This document shows positions 17,405-25,054 of a DNA stretch of 49,131 bases, one piece after another; the stretch's first letter is position 1, and each line of letters opens with the position of its first letter. The notes beneath the pieces were generated by a model that had not been told where the DNA came from, made no database searches, and was given only the letters and a program-made list of their open reading frames with translations. The position numbers and the translations under genes were made by a program. The stretch comes from an uncultured Lachnospiraceae bacterium. GTDB taxonomy: Bacteria; Bacillota; Clostridia; Lachnospirales; Lachnospiraceae. Where the stretch lies: positions 1-49,131 of the forward strand of contig CATLAK010000022.1 of the NCBI GenBank assembly GCA_949878435.1. Direction: 5' to 3'.

Positions 17405-18751
17405 ATGCAGAAAAGAAATGTGAAAAGAGCAGGACGCGCTGCCGCATGTGCGGTATCAGCTGCAATTATGTTTTCCAGCATGCATTTAGAGTTATTGGCA
17501 AAGGAAGCAAATGGACTTCCTTCAGCAGGCATAGACTTTTTCTTATCAGCCGATGCAACCAGTGTTAAGAGCCTTAAAGATGAAGAGACAGAGAACGCAT
17601 CGGCAGATGAAAAGACGGGTGAGGATGCAGAGGAAATGGCATTCCCGACAGCGACAGCTGCTGCAACGGCATCGCCGACAGCAACACCGATGAAGGAGCA
17701 GGACGAGGAAAAGGAAGAAAAGGTCATTGAAGAGACCATGAAGGCTTCCACCACAAAGACGGTCAACCAGAAAGAAAGAGAACTTGAAGCAAGGAGAGAA
17801 GAAGAAGGATTTAAGTCGCTGGTCATTGCAAAAGTAAATGATTATGTAAATGTAAGAAGCATTCCCAGTGAAGAGGGCGAGATCCTTGGAAAGCTGTATG
17901 ATAAATCGGTAGGAGAGTTTATCTCCGAAGAGAACGGATGGTACAAGATTACTTCCGGCAGTGTTACCGGATATGTAAAAGCAGAGTATTGTGTGACAGG
18001 CGATGATGCAGTAGCACTTGCAAAAGCCGTAGGTACCAGAATTGCGACAGTTACCACCACGACGCTGAAGGTAAGAGAAGATCCCGGTCTTGACACGACG
18101 GTGCTGGGACTGGTACCGATTGAAGATCAGCTTTTGGTAACAGAAGAGCTGGACGGCTGGGTCAAGGTGAACATAGAGGAAGGGGACGGATATGTATCAA
18201 TGGATTATGTCACCCTTTCCACAGAATTTGTAAAGGCAGAATCTAAGGAAGAAGAAGAGGCAAGACTTGCCAAGGAAGCAGCAGAGAGAAAGGCAGCGCA
18301 GGAGGCGGCAGCCAGGGCAGCAAGAGAAAGACAGGCACAGAGAAACAGTTCTTCTTCGCAGGAAACGGAAGTGATTGCACCGGTCATCACTTCAGGAAGT
18401 GGCAGCGAGTTGGGAAAATCGGTAGCAGATTTTGCCTGCCAGTTCGTAGGCAACCCTTATGTATGGGGCGGCACCAGTCTTACAAACGGTGCAGACTGTT
18501 CCGGTTTCGTAATGAGTGTCTACGGTAATTTCGGCGTCAGCCTGCCGCATTCATCCTCCGCAGACAGAAGCGTGGGGACAGCCGTAAGCGGACTTGAAAA
18601 TGCACAGCCGGGCGATATCATATGTTACTCTGGTCATGTAGGAATTTATGTAGGAAACGGACAGATTGTCCATGCTTCTACAGCAAAAACAGGTATCATC
18701 GTTTCCAGTGCAACGTATCGTTCCATCCTTTCTATCAGAAGAATCTTCTAA
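17405..18751 (+). CDS. Secreted SH3-domain NlpC/P60 cell-wall endopeptidase
   Basis: The 448-residue exported peptidoglycan hydrolase has a signal peptide (to about 33), an acidic Thr/Ala-rich linker, two bacterial SH3 domains (about 140-200 and 208-275), an Ala/Glu/Arg coiled-coil stretch (about 280-320) and a C-terminal NlpC/P60 domain. The triad is visible: C365 in DCSGF, H411 in SGHVGIY and H423 in IVHAS. It cleaves peptide stems in the wall. It is monocistronic, with its own promoter (17292) and terminator (18781). Confidence 0.94.
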   Translation: MQKRNVKRAGRAAACAVSAAIMFSSMHLELLAKEANGLPSAGIDFFLSADATSVKSLKDEETENASADEKTGEDAEEMAFPTATAAATASPTATPMKEQDEEKEEKVIEETMKASTTKTVNQKERELEARREEEGFKSLVIAKVNDYVNVRSIPSEEGEILGKLYDKSVGEFISEENGWYKITSGSVTGYVKAEYCVTGDDAVALAKAVGTRIATVTTTTLKVREDPGLDTTVLGLVPIEDQLLVTEELDGWVKVNIEEGDGYVSMDYVTLSTEFVKAESKEEEEARLAKEAAERKAAQEAAARAARERQAQRNSSSSQETEVIAPVITSGSGSELGKSVADFACQFVGNPYVWGGTSLTNGADCSGFVMSVYGNFGVSLPHSSSADRSVGTAVSGLENAQPGDIICYSGHVGIYVGNGQIVHASTAKTGIIVSSATYRSILSIRRIF

Positions 18752-18780
18752 GGAAATGATAAAGACACATAGATTAAAGA

Positions 18781-18813
18781 GGACACTTTCACTCCGGTGA
18801 AAATGTCCTTTTT
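18781..18813 (+). terminator. Terminator of NlpC/P60 gene
   Basis: GGACACTTTCAC pairs with GTGAAAATGTCC (12 bp, one mismatch) around TCCG, followed by TTTTT. Confidence 0.88.
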
Positions 18814-18944
18814 AAATGTCACAAAATATCTGAAATTATTTTTACTCCTAAAACACCTTGACAAAAGCAGACTTGTACAAGTTATACAAATATGAATTTG
18901 ACATGTTCAAAAAAAGAATTACGGGAAGAAAAATCCTAAAAAAG

Positions 18945-19014
18945 ATATCCACATATAAAAGGCAGTAAACAAAGGGGTTTCGAGTTATACACGGAGTTAT
19001 CCACATTATCCACC
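18945..19014 (+). other. Cluster of DnaA-box-like 9-mers
   Basis: Four same-strand sequences resemble the DnaA box TTATCCACA: ATATCCACA (18945), TTATACACG (18985), TTATCCACA (18997, exact) and TTATCCACC (19006). The last three lie 12 and 9 bp apart, and the last two are directly adjacent. They sit in a 490-bp gene-free stretch (18752-19239) whose other visible content is a terminator, an AT-rich tract and the hpf promoter. dnaA itself is not in the window. Confidence 0.55.
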
Positions 19015-19175
19015 AACGAAATGACGAAATCCATCGTTCTTTTGATTTGCCAATAAGAACGGGCGTTTTGTGAATTATGATAGAAAGACAAAAAAAGCAG
19101 AGGAAATATGGAAGACACAGGTAAGATAGAATTGTCCGAAAATTATTGTGGCGCTAAAACCAGAAATAGGAATTG

Positions 19176-19205
19176 TTGCATAACAGGTACAAGATGTGGT
19201 ATAAT
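19176..19205 (+). promoter_or_regulatory. Promoter of hpf
   Basis: TTGCAT (19176-19181), an 18-bp spacer and a consensus TATAAT (19200-19205) lie 34 bp before the hpf start codon. Confidence 0.75.
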
Positions 19206-19239
19206 GTTCACACAATAATCCAAGGAAAGGATGATGAAT

Positions 19240-19767
19240 ATGAATTTTATTATTGCTGGCAAAAATATCGAGGTTACACCGGGGTTACGCAGTGCAGTCG
19301 AGGATAAGATCGGAAAACTGGAGAAATATTTTACTCCGGAAACCGAGATTCATGTAACACTGAGCGTTGAAAAGGACAGACAAAAAATTGAAGTTACCAT
19401 TCCTGTAAAGGGAAGTATCATCCGTTCTGAACAGGTGAGCAATGATATGTATGTCTCCATCGACCTGGTGGAGGAAATCATAGAAAGGCAGCTGAAAAAG
19501 TACAAGCATAAGCTGACGGACCACAAGCAGTCGGAAAATTACTTTAAGAAGGAATTTCTTGAGAAGGAGTACATGGAGGAGGAAGAGATCAAGATCATCC
19601 GCACCAAGAAGTTTGACATCAAGCCCATGTATCCGGAGGACGCCTGCATCCAGATGGAATTGCTCGGACACAATTTCTTCGTATTTTTCAATGCAGAGAC
19701 AGAGCAGGTGAATGTGGTTTACAAACGCAAAGGAAACACCTACGGATTGATCGAACCCGAATATTAA
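19240..19767 (+). CDS. hpf: Ribosome hibernation promoting factor, long form
   Basis: The 175-residue protein binds the 30S subunit and dimerises 70S ribosomes into inactive 100S particles in starvation. The N-terminal domain (NFIIAGKNIEVTPGLRSAVEDK to about 100) and C-terminal dimerisation domain (about 118-175, KFDIKPMYPEDACIQMELLGHNFFVFFN) show the long type. The start at 19240 gives the usual MNxxIxGKNIEVTP beginning and leaves AAAGGA 8 nt upstream; earlier in-frame ATGs overlap the ribosome site. It is monocistronic with its own promoter and terminator. Confidence 0.95.
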   Translation: MNFIIAGKNIEVTPGLRSAVEDKIGKLEKYFTPETEIHVTLSVEKDRQKIEVTIPVKGSIIRSEQVSNDMYVSIDLVEEIIERQLKKYKHKLTDHKQSENYFKKEFLEKEYMEEEEIKIIRTKKFDIKPMYPEDACIQMELLGHNFFVFFNAETEQVNVVYKRKGNTYGLIEPEY

Positions 19768-19797
19768 AAGGATTTTATAACAAAATAGGAATAAAAG

Positions 19798-19828
19798 AAA
19801 AGATGTGTGGCGTGCTGCACATCTTTTT
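19798..19828 (+). terminator. Terminator of hpf
   Basis: AAAAGATGTG pairs with CACATCTTTT around a 10-nt loop, followed by T residues. Confidence 0.88.
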
Positions 19829-19863
19829 GTTATAATTTAACATGTTGGAAGGAAATTGGTGGC

Positions 19864-21738
19864 ATGTTTGTAATTCATATTATTGCTTTTTGCTGTTTGA
19901 TATTATTTATTTCGTGGAAGTTTAAGATACAGCTGGTGGAGTCAGTTCCAGTGGGAAGCTGCCTGCTGGTGCTTCTTCTTTATGTGCTTTCTTTTTTCAG
20001 AATCCTTTCTTTTTCTGATTACATTGCTATGGCGGGGGTTCTGGCGTCTGTGGTTTATGTGCTGCAACAGAGCAGGGGGCAGCGTAAGGAAGTGATGGCA
20101 TTTGCCCGAAGGGAGCTTTTAAGCCCGGCGGCACTTACTGCGTTTGGGATGACGGCGGTGATGGTCCTGTGTGTAAGCGGCAAAGCGGTGAGCTGGTGGG
20201 ATGATTACAATTTCTGGGCGGCGGATGTAAAGTCTTTGTTTTATTTGGACGGATTTGCACCGAAATATGCCAATGTGGCGGCGGAGTTCGGAGATTATCC
20301 GCCCGGTACTCAAATGATGAAATGGTGGTTTTTGCATTTCTCGCCTGCTGAATTTAAGGAAGGAATGATGTTTGCCGGATATTATTTTATGAATCTGGCG
20401 TTTCTTTTCCCGCTGCTTAAGTGCCTGAAAAGGAGAAATATTTTGCAGATGGCGGCTGGAGCAGCAACGCTTTGGCTGTTTCCGGCGGTGACGGAGGTGT
20501 TCTGGTGCGACGGCTGCTGTGCAGATTTGACTATGGCGGTGGTATATGGCGCCTTTCTGGCGGCGGTGGCGGATAGAGAGGGGCATGGGCGATTTTTTTA
20601 TTTTGGACGTCAGGCGCTGTTTCTTATGGTGCTGGTAATGTGTAAAAATACGGGCTTTATCTGGGCGGCATTCGGGCTTTTGTTTGATTATGCGTATCAA
20701 TTTATGATGCATAAAAAGCAAGGAGCTGACCGGCAGGAAAGAAGCAGGGACAGGCGAGGGCTGATTTGCGTTACGCTGCTTCCGGTTTTGACAGAAGGTT
20801 CATGGCTGGCATTCTGCGTGCTGAACAGGAGAGTGGCGAAGCTGACTGGAACTGCAATTCAAATGGCGACAGGGGGAATGCATATTCCGGCTTATCAGGA
20901 AGAGATGGTAAAGGCGTTTGCGGAAGCATTTCTTAAATGGCCCCTGCACAGATGGAAGACGATTGCGGTTGACTTAAGCCCTCTTGCGCTCTATCTTCTG
21001 CTTCTTGTATTTCTTTTTTTACTATACAAGTTTCAAGGTCTGGATGGAAAGAAGGCAAAGTTTGCGGGCATTTTTTTTGCCGCCACGGGGATTATATTTT
21101 ATGGGATGAATCTGCTCAGCCATCTGACGATTTTTGCAGTGGAGACCCAGTATCTGGAGCCTTTTGGAATGGTCTCATCCATTGAGCGCTATGGGGCGCC
21201 TTTTACCATAGGAGGGTTGTATCTCGTGGCATTTTTTGCTTTGAATGGGAAAAAGCCCAAAGCAGGCGCTGTCGCATGTATAATCTTCGTACTTTTGACT
21301 ACAGACTATACCAGTGCTTATCGGGCGCTAATCGATTACAGGGACACGGTGGGAGAAATTTTGGCGCAGCGCAGCGAAATTGTGGATGAGAAGGCGGAAG
21401 CCTTTTTAGAGATAACAGGTTCTGCCAAAAAAGGAAGCATCGGACGGGTATTATATTTAAGGGATATATCAGACGTGAGCTGGGTGAGGAATACCTATGT
21501 GGGATTCGAGGCATCTCCGGTATCGGTCCTGTACGGAAATGTGGACGCTTCTTCCATGGGAAGCCAGGATATCGAGAATGCGCTTTTGGATGCCCATGCA
21601 GGCTTTTTGTATGTGGATGAGCTTGCAGGAGACGGTGAATCGCTTTTTGCTCCTTTGCTGGAAGATTCGGAATTTGCGTATGGATGTTTGTACGAAGTGA
21701 CAGAAGAGGCAGGGAAGATACGTCTTGCGAAATTTTAG
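19864..21738 (+). CDS. Large integral membrane protein, probable GT-C-type glycosyltransferase
   Basis: The 624-residue protein has about ten or more hydrophobic segments. After the third it has a polar loop WWDDYNFW (D113, D114) followed by FGDYPPG (143-148). Acidic residues in the first extracellular loop and a PPG segment are typical of polyprenyl-phosphate-dependent GT-C enzymes. The C-terminal ~150 residues look extracellular and soluble. The start is the ATG at 19864, after GGAAGGA. The next gene, a GT2-GtrA fusion 17 bp downstream, would supply a polyprenyl-linked sugar. The class is inferred from topology and context, not a confident family match. Confidence 0.65.
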   Translation: MFVIHIIAFCCLILFISWKFKIQLVESVPVGSCLLVLLLYVLSFFRILSFSDYIAMAGVLASVVYVLQQSRGQRKEVMAFARRELLSPAALTAFGMTAVMVLCVSGKAVSWWDDYNFWAADVKSLFYLDGFAPKYANVAAEFGDYPPGTQMMKWWFLHFSPAEFKEGMMFAGYYFMNLAFLFPLLKCLKRRNILQMAAGAATLWLFPAVTEVFWCDGCCADLTMAVVYGAFLAAVADREGHGRFFYFGRQALFLMVLVMCKNTGFIWAAFGLLFDYAYQFMMHKKQGADRQERSRDRRGLICVTLLPVLTEGSWLAFCVLNRRVAKLTGTAIQMATGGMHIPAYQEEMVKAFAEAFLKWPLHRWKTIAVDLSPLALYLLLLVFLFLLYKFQGLDGKKAKFAGIFFAATGIIFYGMNLLSHLTIFAVETQYLEPFGMVSSIERYGAPFTIGGLYLVAFFALNGKKPKAGAVACIIFVLLTTDYTSAYRALIDYRDTVGEILAQRSEIVDEKAEAFLEITGSAKKGSIGRVLYLRDISDVSWVRNTYVGFEASPVSVLYGNVDASSMGSQDIENALLDAHAGFLYVDELAGDGESLFAPLLEDSEFAYGCLYEVTEEAGKIRLAKF

Positions 21739-21755
21739 AAGGGTTATTGAATCAC

Positions 21756-22853
21756 ATGAAAAATGAGGAACAAAGATGGGAAGTGCCGATTGTCATCCCT
21801 TCCTATGAGCCGGATGATAAGCTGCCCGGACTGCTTTATAAATTAAAGGAAACGGGCTTTCGCAACATTGTGCTGGTGGATGACGGAAGCGGGGAAGCGT
21901 ACGCGCATTTTTTCGAGGAGGCGGAAGAAAAATATGGGTGTGTTGTTTTGCACCATGCGGTGAACCAGGGGAAGGGAAGGGCGCTAAAAACGGCGTTTCA
22001 CTATTGCCTTCGGGCATACAAGGAAATGCCCGGCGTGATTACAGCGGACTCTGACGGACAGCATTCTCCTGAATGCATTCTTTCCTGCGTGGATGCAATG
22101 CTTATAAATACAGATGCGCTTATTTTAGGGTGTCGGTGCTTTGAGGGCGAAGATGTGCCTGCCCGCTCAGAGTTCGGCAACAAATGTACCAGAGTAGTGA
22201 TGAAATATCTGACAGGCATTACCATCAGCGACACCCAGACGGGACTTAGAGGGATTCCCACCGCGTTTATGGAACAGCTTCTTTCGGTAAAGGGAGAGCG
22301 GTTTGAGTTCGAGACGAATATGCTGCTGGAAACCAAAAGCAAAAAGATCAGAATCGTGGAGGTGCCCATCCGCACAATCTATATAGAAGAAAATAAGACC
22401 AGCCATTTTCATCCCATAAAGGATTCCATGAAGATCTACATGATTTTTGGAAAGTTCCTTTTTTCCTCTGTCTCGTCCAGCGTGGTCGATCTGGCTTTGT
22501 TTTCTCTGTTCTGCTTTCTGATGAAGGACAGGCAGTGGGGAAGTATCACTTATATTACGGCATCTACCGTCCTTGCAAGGATCCTCTCAGCGCTTTACAA
22601 TTATACCTTAAATCTCAAGGTGGTGTTCCAGAGCGAGAAAGCGGTAAAGACCACCCTGCCCCGCTATGCCCTGCTTGCGGTGGTACAGATGGCGCTTAGC
22701 GCATTCTTGGTAAACCGCCTTTACCCTTTGTTCGGAGGGGCGGAGGTAGCGGTAAAGATACCGGTGGACGTATTTTTGTTTTTTGTCAGTTTTGTGATTC
22801 AGAGGGAGTTTGTGTATGCAGATTCAAAGTCCACAAAACGGCAATCTGACTAA
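21756..22853 (+). CDS. GT2 glycosyltransferase fused to GtrA-like membrane domain
   Basis: The 365-residue fusion has an N-terminal GT-A family 2 domain (about 8-220) with IVIPSYEPDDKLPGLL, VDDGSG, the metal-binding D98-S-D100 in ADSDGQH and DTQTGLRG. The C-terminal ~130 residues are four membrane segments of the GtrA type. It resembles polyprenyl-phosphate sugar synthases (DPM1/GtrB), so one protein probably both makes the lipid-linked sugar and flips it. The ATG at 21756 starts the homology; the ribosome site is weak (GAAGGG about 12 nt upstream), suggesting coupling to the upstream membrane gene. Confidence 0.88.
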   Translation: MKNEEQRWEVPIVIPSYEPDDKLPGLLYKLKETGFRNIVLVDDGSGEAYAHFFEEAEEKYGCVVLHHAVNQGKGRALKTAFHYCLRAYKEMPGVITADSDGQHSPECILSCVDAMLINTDALILGCRCFEGEDVPARSEFGNKCTRVVMKYLTGITISDTQTGLRGIPTAFMEQLLSVKGERFEFETNMLLETKSKKIRIVEVPIRTIYIEENKTSHFHPIKDSMKIYMIFGKFLFSSVSSSVVDLALFSLFCFLMKDRQWGSITYITASTVLARILSALYNYTLNLKVVFQSEKAVKTTLPRYALLAVVQMALSAFLVNRLYPLFGGAEVAVKIPVDVFLFFVSFVIQREFVYADSKSTKRQSD

Positions 22854-22873
22854 AGAAGGATGTGGATATGTGA

Positions 22874-22902
22874 TTGATTATGCTTGCAGTTAGGCATATA
22901 AT
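22874..22902 (+). promoter_or_regulatory. Promoter of antitoxin gene
   Basis: TTGATT (22874-22879), a 17-bp spacer and TATAAT (22897-22902) lie 25 bp before the antitoxin ATG. Confidence 0.75.
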
Positions 22903-22927
22903 GAATATGAAAGGAGTGAGATTATAT

Positions 22928-23209
22928 ATGGCTACTACGAATATTAGTGTACGTGTGGATTCCGCATTAAAACAGGAAGCAGAAGAACTGTTCGGTGATT
23001 TGGGCTTAAGTATGTCTTCTGCAATTAATATGTTTTTACGTTCAGCCATTAATCATAATGGCATTCCCTTTGAAGTAAAGCGTCCGGAACCAAATGCAGA
23101 AACAAGGGCAGCACTAAGTGAATATGAAGAAATGAGAAAAAATTCAGGCAGTTATAAGCGCTATGGATCTTTTGATGAAATTATAGATGAGGTGCTTGCC
23201 GATGCTTGA
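22928..23209 (+). CDS. RelB/DinJ-family antitoxin
   Basis: The 93-residue protein has the N-terminal ribbon-helix-helix of RelB/DinJ antitoxins (TNISVRVDSALKQEAEELFGDLGLSMSSAINMFLR). The C-terminal tail (DEIIDEVLADA) would normally wrap the toxin. AAAGGAGTGAG precedes the ATG at 22928; an in-frame upstream ATG overlaps the promoter. It overlaps the start of the toxin remnant by 8 nt, the normal arrangement. With the toxin truncated, it is probably an orphan antitoxin and autorepressor. Confidence 0.9.
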   Translation: MATTNISVRVDSALKQEAEELFGDLGLSMSSAINMFLRSAINHNGIPFEVKRPEPNAETRAALSEYEEMRKNSGSYKRYGSFDEIIDEVLADA

Positions 23210-23285
23210 GATAGTACCTTCTAATCAGTTTAAAAAGGATGTACTATTCTTGTTTAGGACGGGAACTCATTCTGATTTATTTTGA
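23202..23285 (+). pseudogene. Truncated YafQ/RelE-family toxin remnant
   Basis: Starting at ATG 23202 inside the antitoxin stop region, the reading frame begins MLEIVPSNQFKKDV, which matches the N terminus of YafQ-type mRNA interferases (normally about 90 residues). It then changes to unrelated sequence and stops after 27 codons. All catalytic residues of the family lie beyond this point, so no active toxin can be made. A terminator follows at 23296. Confidence 0.75.
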
Positions 23286-23295
23286 TCAAATATTG

Positions 23296-23333
23296 CAGAG
23301 CGCAAAGAAGTCTGTCTATGCGCTCTGTTTTTC
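23296..23333 (+). terminator. Terminator of antitoxin transcript
   Basis: CAGAGCGCA (23296-23304) pairs perfectly with TGCGCTCTG (23319-23327), followed by TTTTTCT. Confidence 0.85.
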
Positions 23334-23367
23334 TATTCATGGAGGCTTGGTAGAAGTAAGTAGAGAG

Positions 23368-24444
23368 TTATGCGTCAGGGGTTGCTTTAGGCAAACTGTC
23401 TTTTGTGTATTCCAGGACCGCAGGGTCTTTCATTTGGAAATGGCGGAACCATTCTTTGGTTTCCTGATTCTTTTCGGTAAGGGAACGGTTTTTATAAAGA
23501 AAACGGGTCAGGGCATAACAATCGACCCAGATTTCATTATTTCCTTCTTTCTGTGACTCATCGAAGATGAGCTGCAGACCCCAATGGAGGTGGACGGTAT
23601 CGATGTTATTCGTGTTTTCTTTGGTGCTGTAGCCGGTGTGTCCCATGTAGCCGATGACGTCTCCGGCAGTGACCACGCTTCCTTCTTTAAGATCAAGGGC
23701 ATAAGGGAAGTTCTGGCGCAGGTGGGCATAGTAATAGTAGCGCTTGCCGTCAAAGCTGCGGATGCCGATGCGCCATCCGCCATATTGATTCCAGCCAAGG
23801 GCTTCCACATAGCCTGATTCAATTGCAATTACAGGCGTACCGATTTGGCCCATCATGTCGTGTCCCAAATGCTGCCTCTTATACCCATAGCTGCGGGAAG
23901 ACCCAAAATCATCATAATCACTATATTCAAACCCCTTGGCAATGGGAGAAAAGGCTTTCAGCCCATACACCTTTTTCCAGATTTTTGTGCCGCTTTCATC
24001 TTCCTGTTCTATCTCATATTCCCCCACCATACCTCCCAGAATCGCTTCATATGCCTCGTAATAATAATCATAATATTTCATATCTTTCGTCAGTTCCTTC
24101 AAAGTCGTCTTCCCTTCCGAAAGCTCCGACGCAAGTTTTTTGATCAAAGAGACACTGTCTTTCCCAAATGTCCCCCCGTTTTTTGCACCGGCATAGGCAA
24201 GCAGTTCAATCCAGTTAAGATGCACAGGAGCATCATAACTCTGAACATCCAGCTCATAAGCAGCGCAGAGCGCTTCATAAGAAACATTGAAATCCACCCA
24301 TTTGATATAATCGCCGTTGGTTCCGGCAGCAACTTCAATAGTGGAGTATTCCCTTGTAGTTATGCGATTTTCTATAAAAAGACAGACTGCCGCAAGCAAA
24401 AGACAAACGACAAATGTAGTAAGATAACGACGGATTTTTTTCAT
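23368..24444 (-). CDS. M23 (LytM-type) peptidase, membrane-anchored
   Basis: The protein of about 358 residues has an N-terminal signal or anchor (KKIRRYLTTFVVCLLLAAVCLFI), a helical region (about 45-150) and a C-terminal M23 domain. The zinc ligands are visible as HLGHD (H192 and D196) and HLH (H285, H287), with H241 in YYAHLR. It should cleave peptidoglycan cross-bridges or act in spore or wall remodelling. The start at 24444 fits the signal peptide, although the ribosome site is poor. It stands alone on the minus strand; giant hairpin element A begins about 120 bp upstream. Confidence 0.87.
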   Translation of the reverse strand: MKKIRRYLTTFVVCLLLAAVCLFIENRITTREYSTIEVAAGTNGDYIKWVDFNVSYEALCAAYELDVQSYDAPVHLNWIELLAYAGAKNGGTFGKDSVSLIKKLASELSEGKTTLKELTKDMKYYDYYYEAYEAILGGMVGEYEIEQEDESGTKIWKKVYGLKAFSPIAKGFEYSDYDDFGSSRSYGYKRQHLGHDMMGQIGTPVIAIESGYVEALGWNQYGGWRIGIRSFDGKRYYYYAHLRQNFPYALDLKEGSVVTAGDVIGYMGHTGYSTKENTNNIDTVHLHWGLQLIFDESQKEGNNEIWVDCYALTRFLYKNRSLTEKNQETKEWFRHFQMKDPAVLEYTKDSLPKATPDA

Positions 24445-24562
24445 ACGACACCGATTAAAAAGCAGGTTACATAAACATATGTAATTAAAAGTAAATTTAT
24501 GCGCAGCAAAAGTTTCGTGACTTGGAAATTCCTTACAAAGGTAGTTAGTTACGTTCATTACT

Positions 24563-24904
24563 TCCGCGCGCAAGGTAAGGGCAGCGGCATGGACAGTGAA
24601 GGGGCTTGGCATAGAACGGCACTGGCGGCGCACCATCTCTTTCCCAGTCTTTGCGCAAAATCGGCAATTTCACTTACAGAATGTTGGATTCCTTAGGGCA
24701 AAATCGCCATGAATGGCGATTTTAGGAGCCAAGCGGCATGGATGCCGCCCTGGCTCCGACCCGACCGTTTTGAAACACCTATACACATTCTGTTAGTGAA
24801 ATCCGATTTTAAGAAGAGACTGGGAAAGAGATGGTGCGCCGCCAGTGCCGTTCTATGCCGAGCCCCTTCACTGTCCATGCCGCTGCCCTTACCTTGCGCG
24901 CGGA
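24563..24904. repeat. Giant hairpin element, copy A
   Basis: This 342-bp imperfect palindrome has outer arms at 24563-24650 and 24817-24904 (88 nt each, one difference, which leaves a G-U pair). Between them is a 166-nt core (24651-24816). Inside the core, an AAAATCGG...ATTTCACT...ACAGAATGT stem encloses two hairpins: AAAATCGCCAT/ATGGCGATTTT with a 2-nt loop, and GGAGCCA...GCGGCA/TGCCGC...TGGCTCC. Copy B at 47033-47428 has the same core inverted. No coding potential is convincing; reading frames here are products of the palindrome. It fills most of the gap between the M23 gene and the butyrate promoter. Confidence 0.9.
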
Positions 24905-24942
24905 ATACACACAAATTTTTTGTGAATTGCTCATGGAATTGA

Positions 24943-24971
24943 TTGCAAAAACAAGCCCTCTATGATATAAT
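24943..24971 (+). promoter_or_regulatory. Promoter of butyrate operon
   Basis: TTGCAA, a 17-bp spacer and a consensus TATAAT (24966-24971) lie 84 bp upstream of thl. The -35 box is 38 bp from the end of giant hairpin element A. Confidence 0.88.
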
Positions 24972-24984
24972 AAATCTGTTCGCA

Positions 24985-25002
24985 ATGATAAAAAATTAAC
25001 AA
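24985..25002. promoter_or_regulatory. Candidate Rex (NADH/NAD) operator
   Basis: ATGATAA-N4-TTAACAA matches the known clostridial Rex consensus TTGTTAANNNNTTAACAA at 12 of 14 fixed positions, with a perfect right half. It sits at about +6 to +24 of the predicted butyrate transcript, where a repressor would block transcription. It overlaps an 8-bp inverted repeat GCAATGAT/ATCATTGC (24982-25009). Rex control of these genes is known in clostridia; its presence here is inferred. Confidence 0.5.
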
Positions 25003-25054
25003 TCATTGCAGCAGAAAAATAGAATAAGTTATTTATAAAACGGAGGAAAGAATA

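Noticed and set aside
18936..19118. 60-residue minus-strand frame between nlpC/P60 and hpf
   Set aside because: No ribosome site, low-complexity start, and it runs across the DnaA-box cluster.
18752..19239. A structured raiA-type noncoding RNA upstream of hpf
   Set aside because: Such RNAs are known near this gene in Firmicutes, but I could not recognise the consensus here. The only clear signals are the DnaA-like boxes, a short hairpin around 19033-19061 and the promoter. A covariance-model search would decide.
24445..24636. N-terminal extension of the M23 peptidase starting at 24636
   Set aside because: It would place 64 unrelated residues, partly from giant hairpin element A, before a clear signal peptide.
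24563..24904. Retron msr-msd, group II intron or insertion-sequence interpretation of the hairpin elements
   Set aside because: No reverse transcriptase, transposase or maturase gene lies next to either copy, and no target duplication is evident. These remain possible only if the enzyme acts in trans.
24693..24914. Open frames inside both giant hairpin elements that would encode small proteins
   Set aside because: They follow from the palindromic sequence: similar frames appear on both strands and in both copies, without ribosome sites. Annotated hypothetical proteins from such regions are probably spurious.
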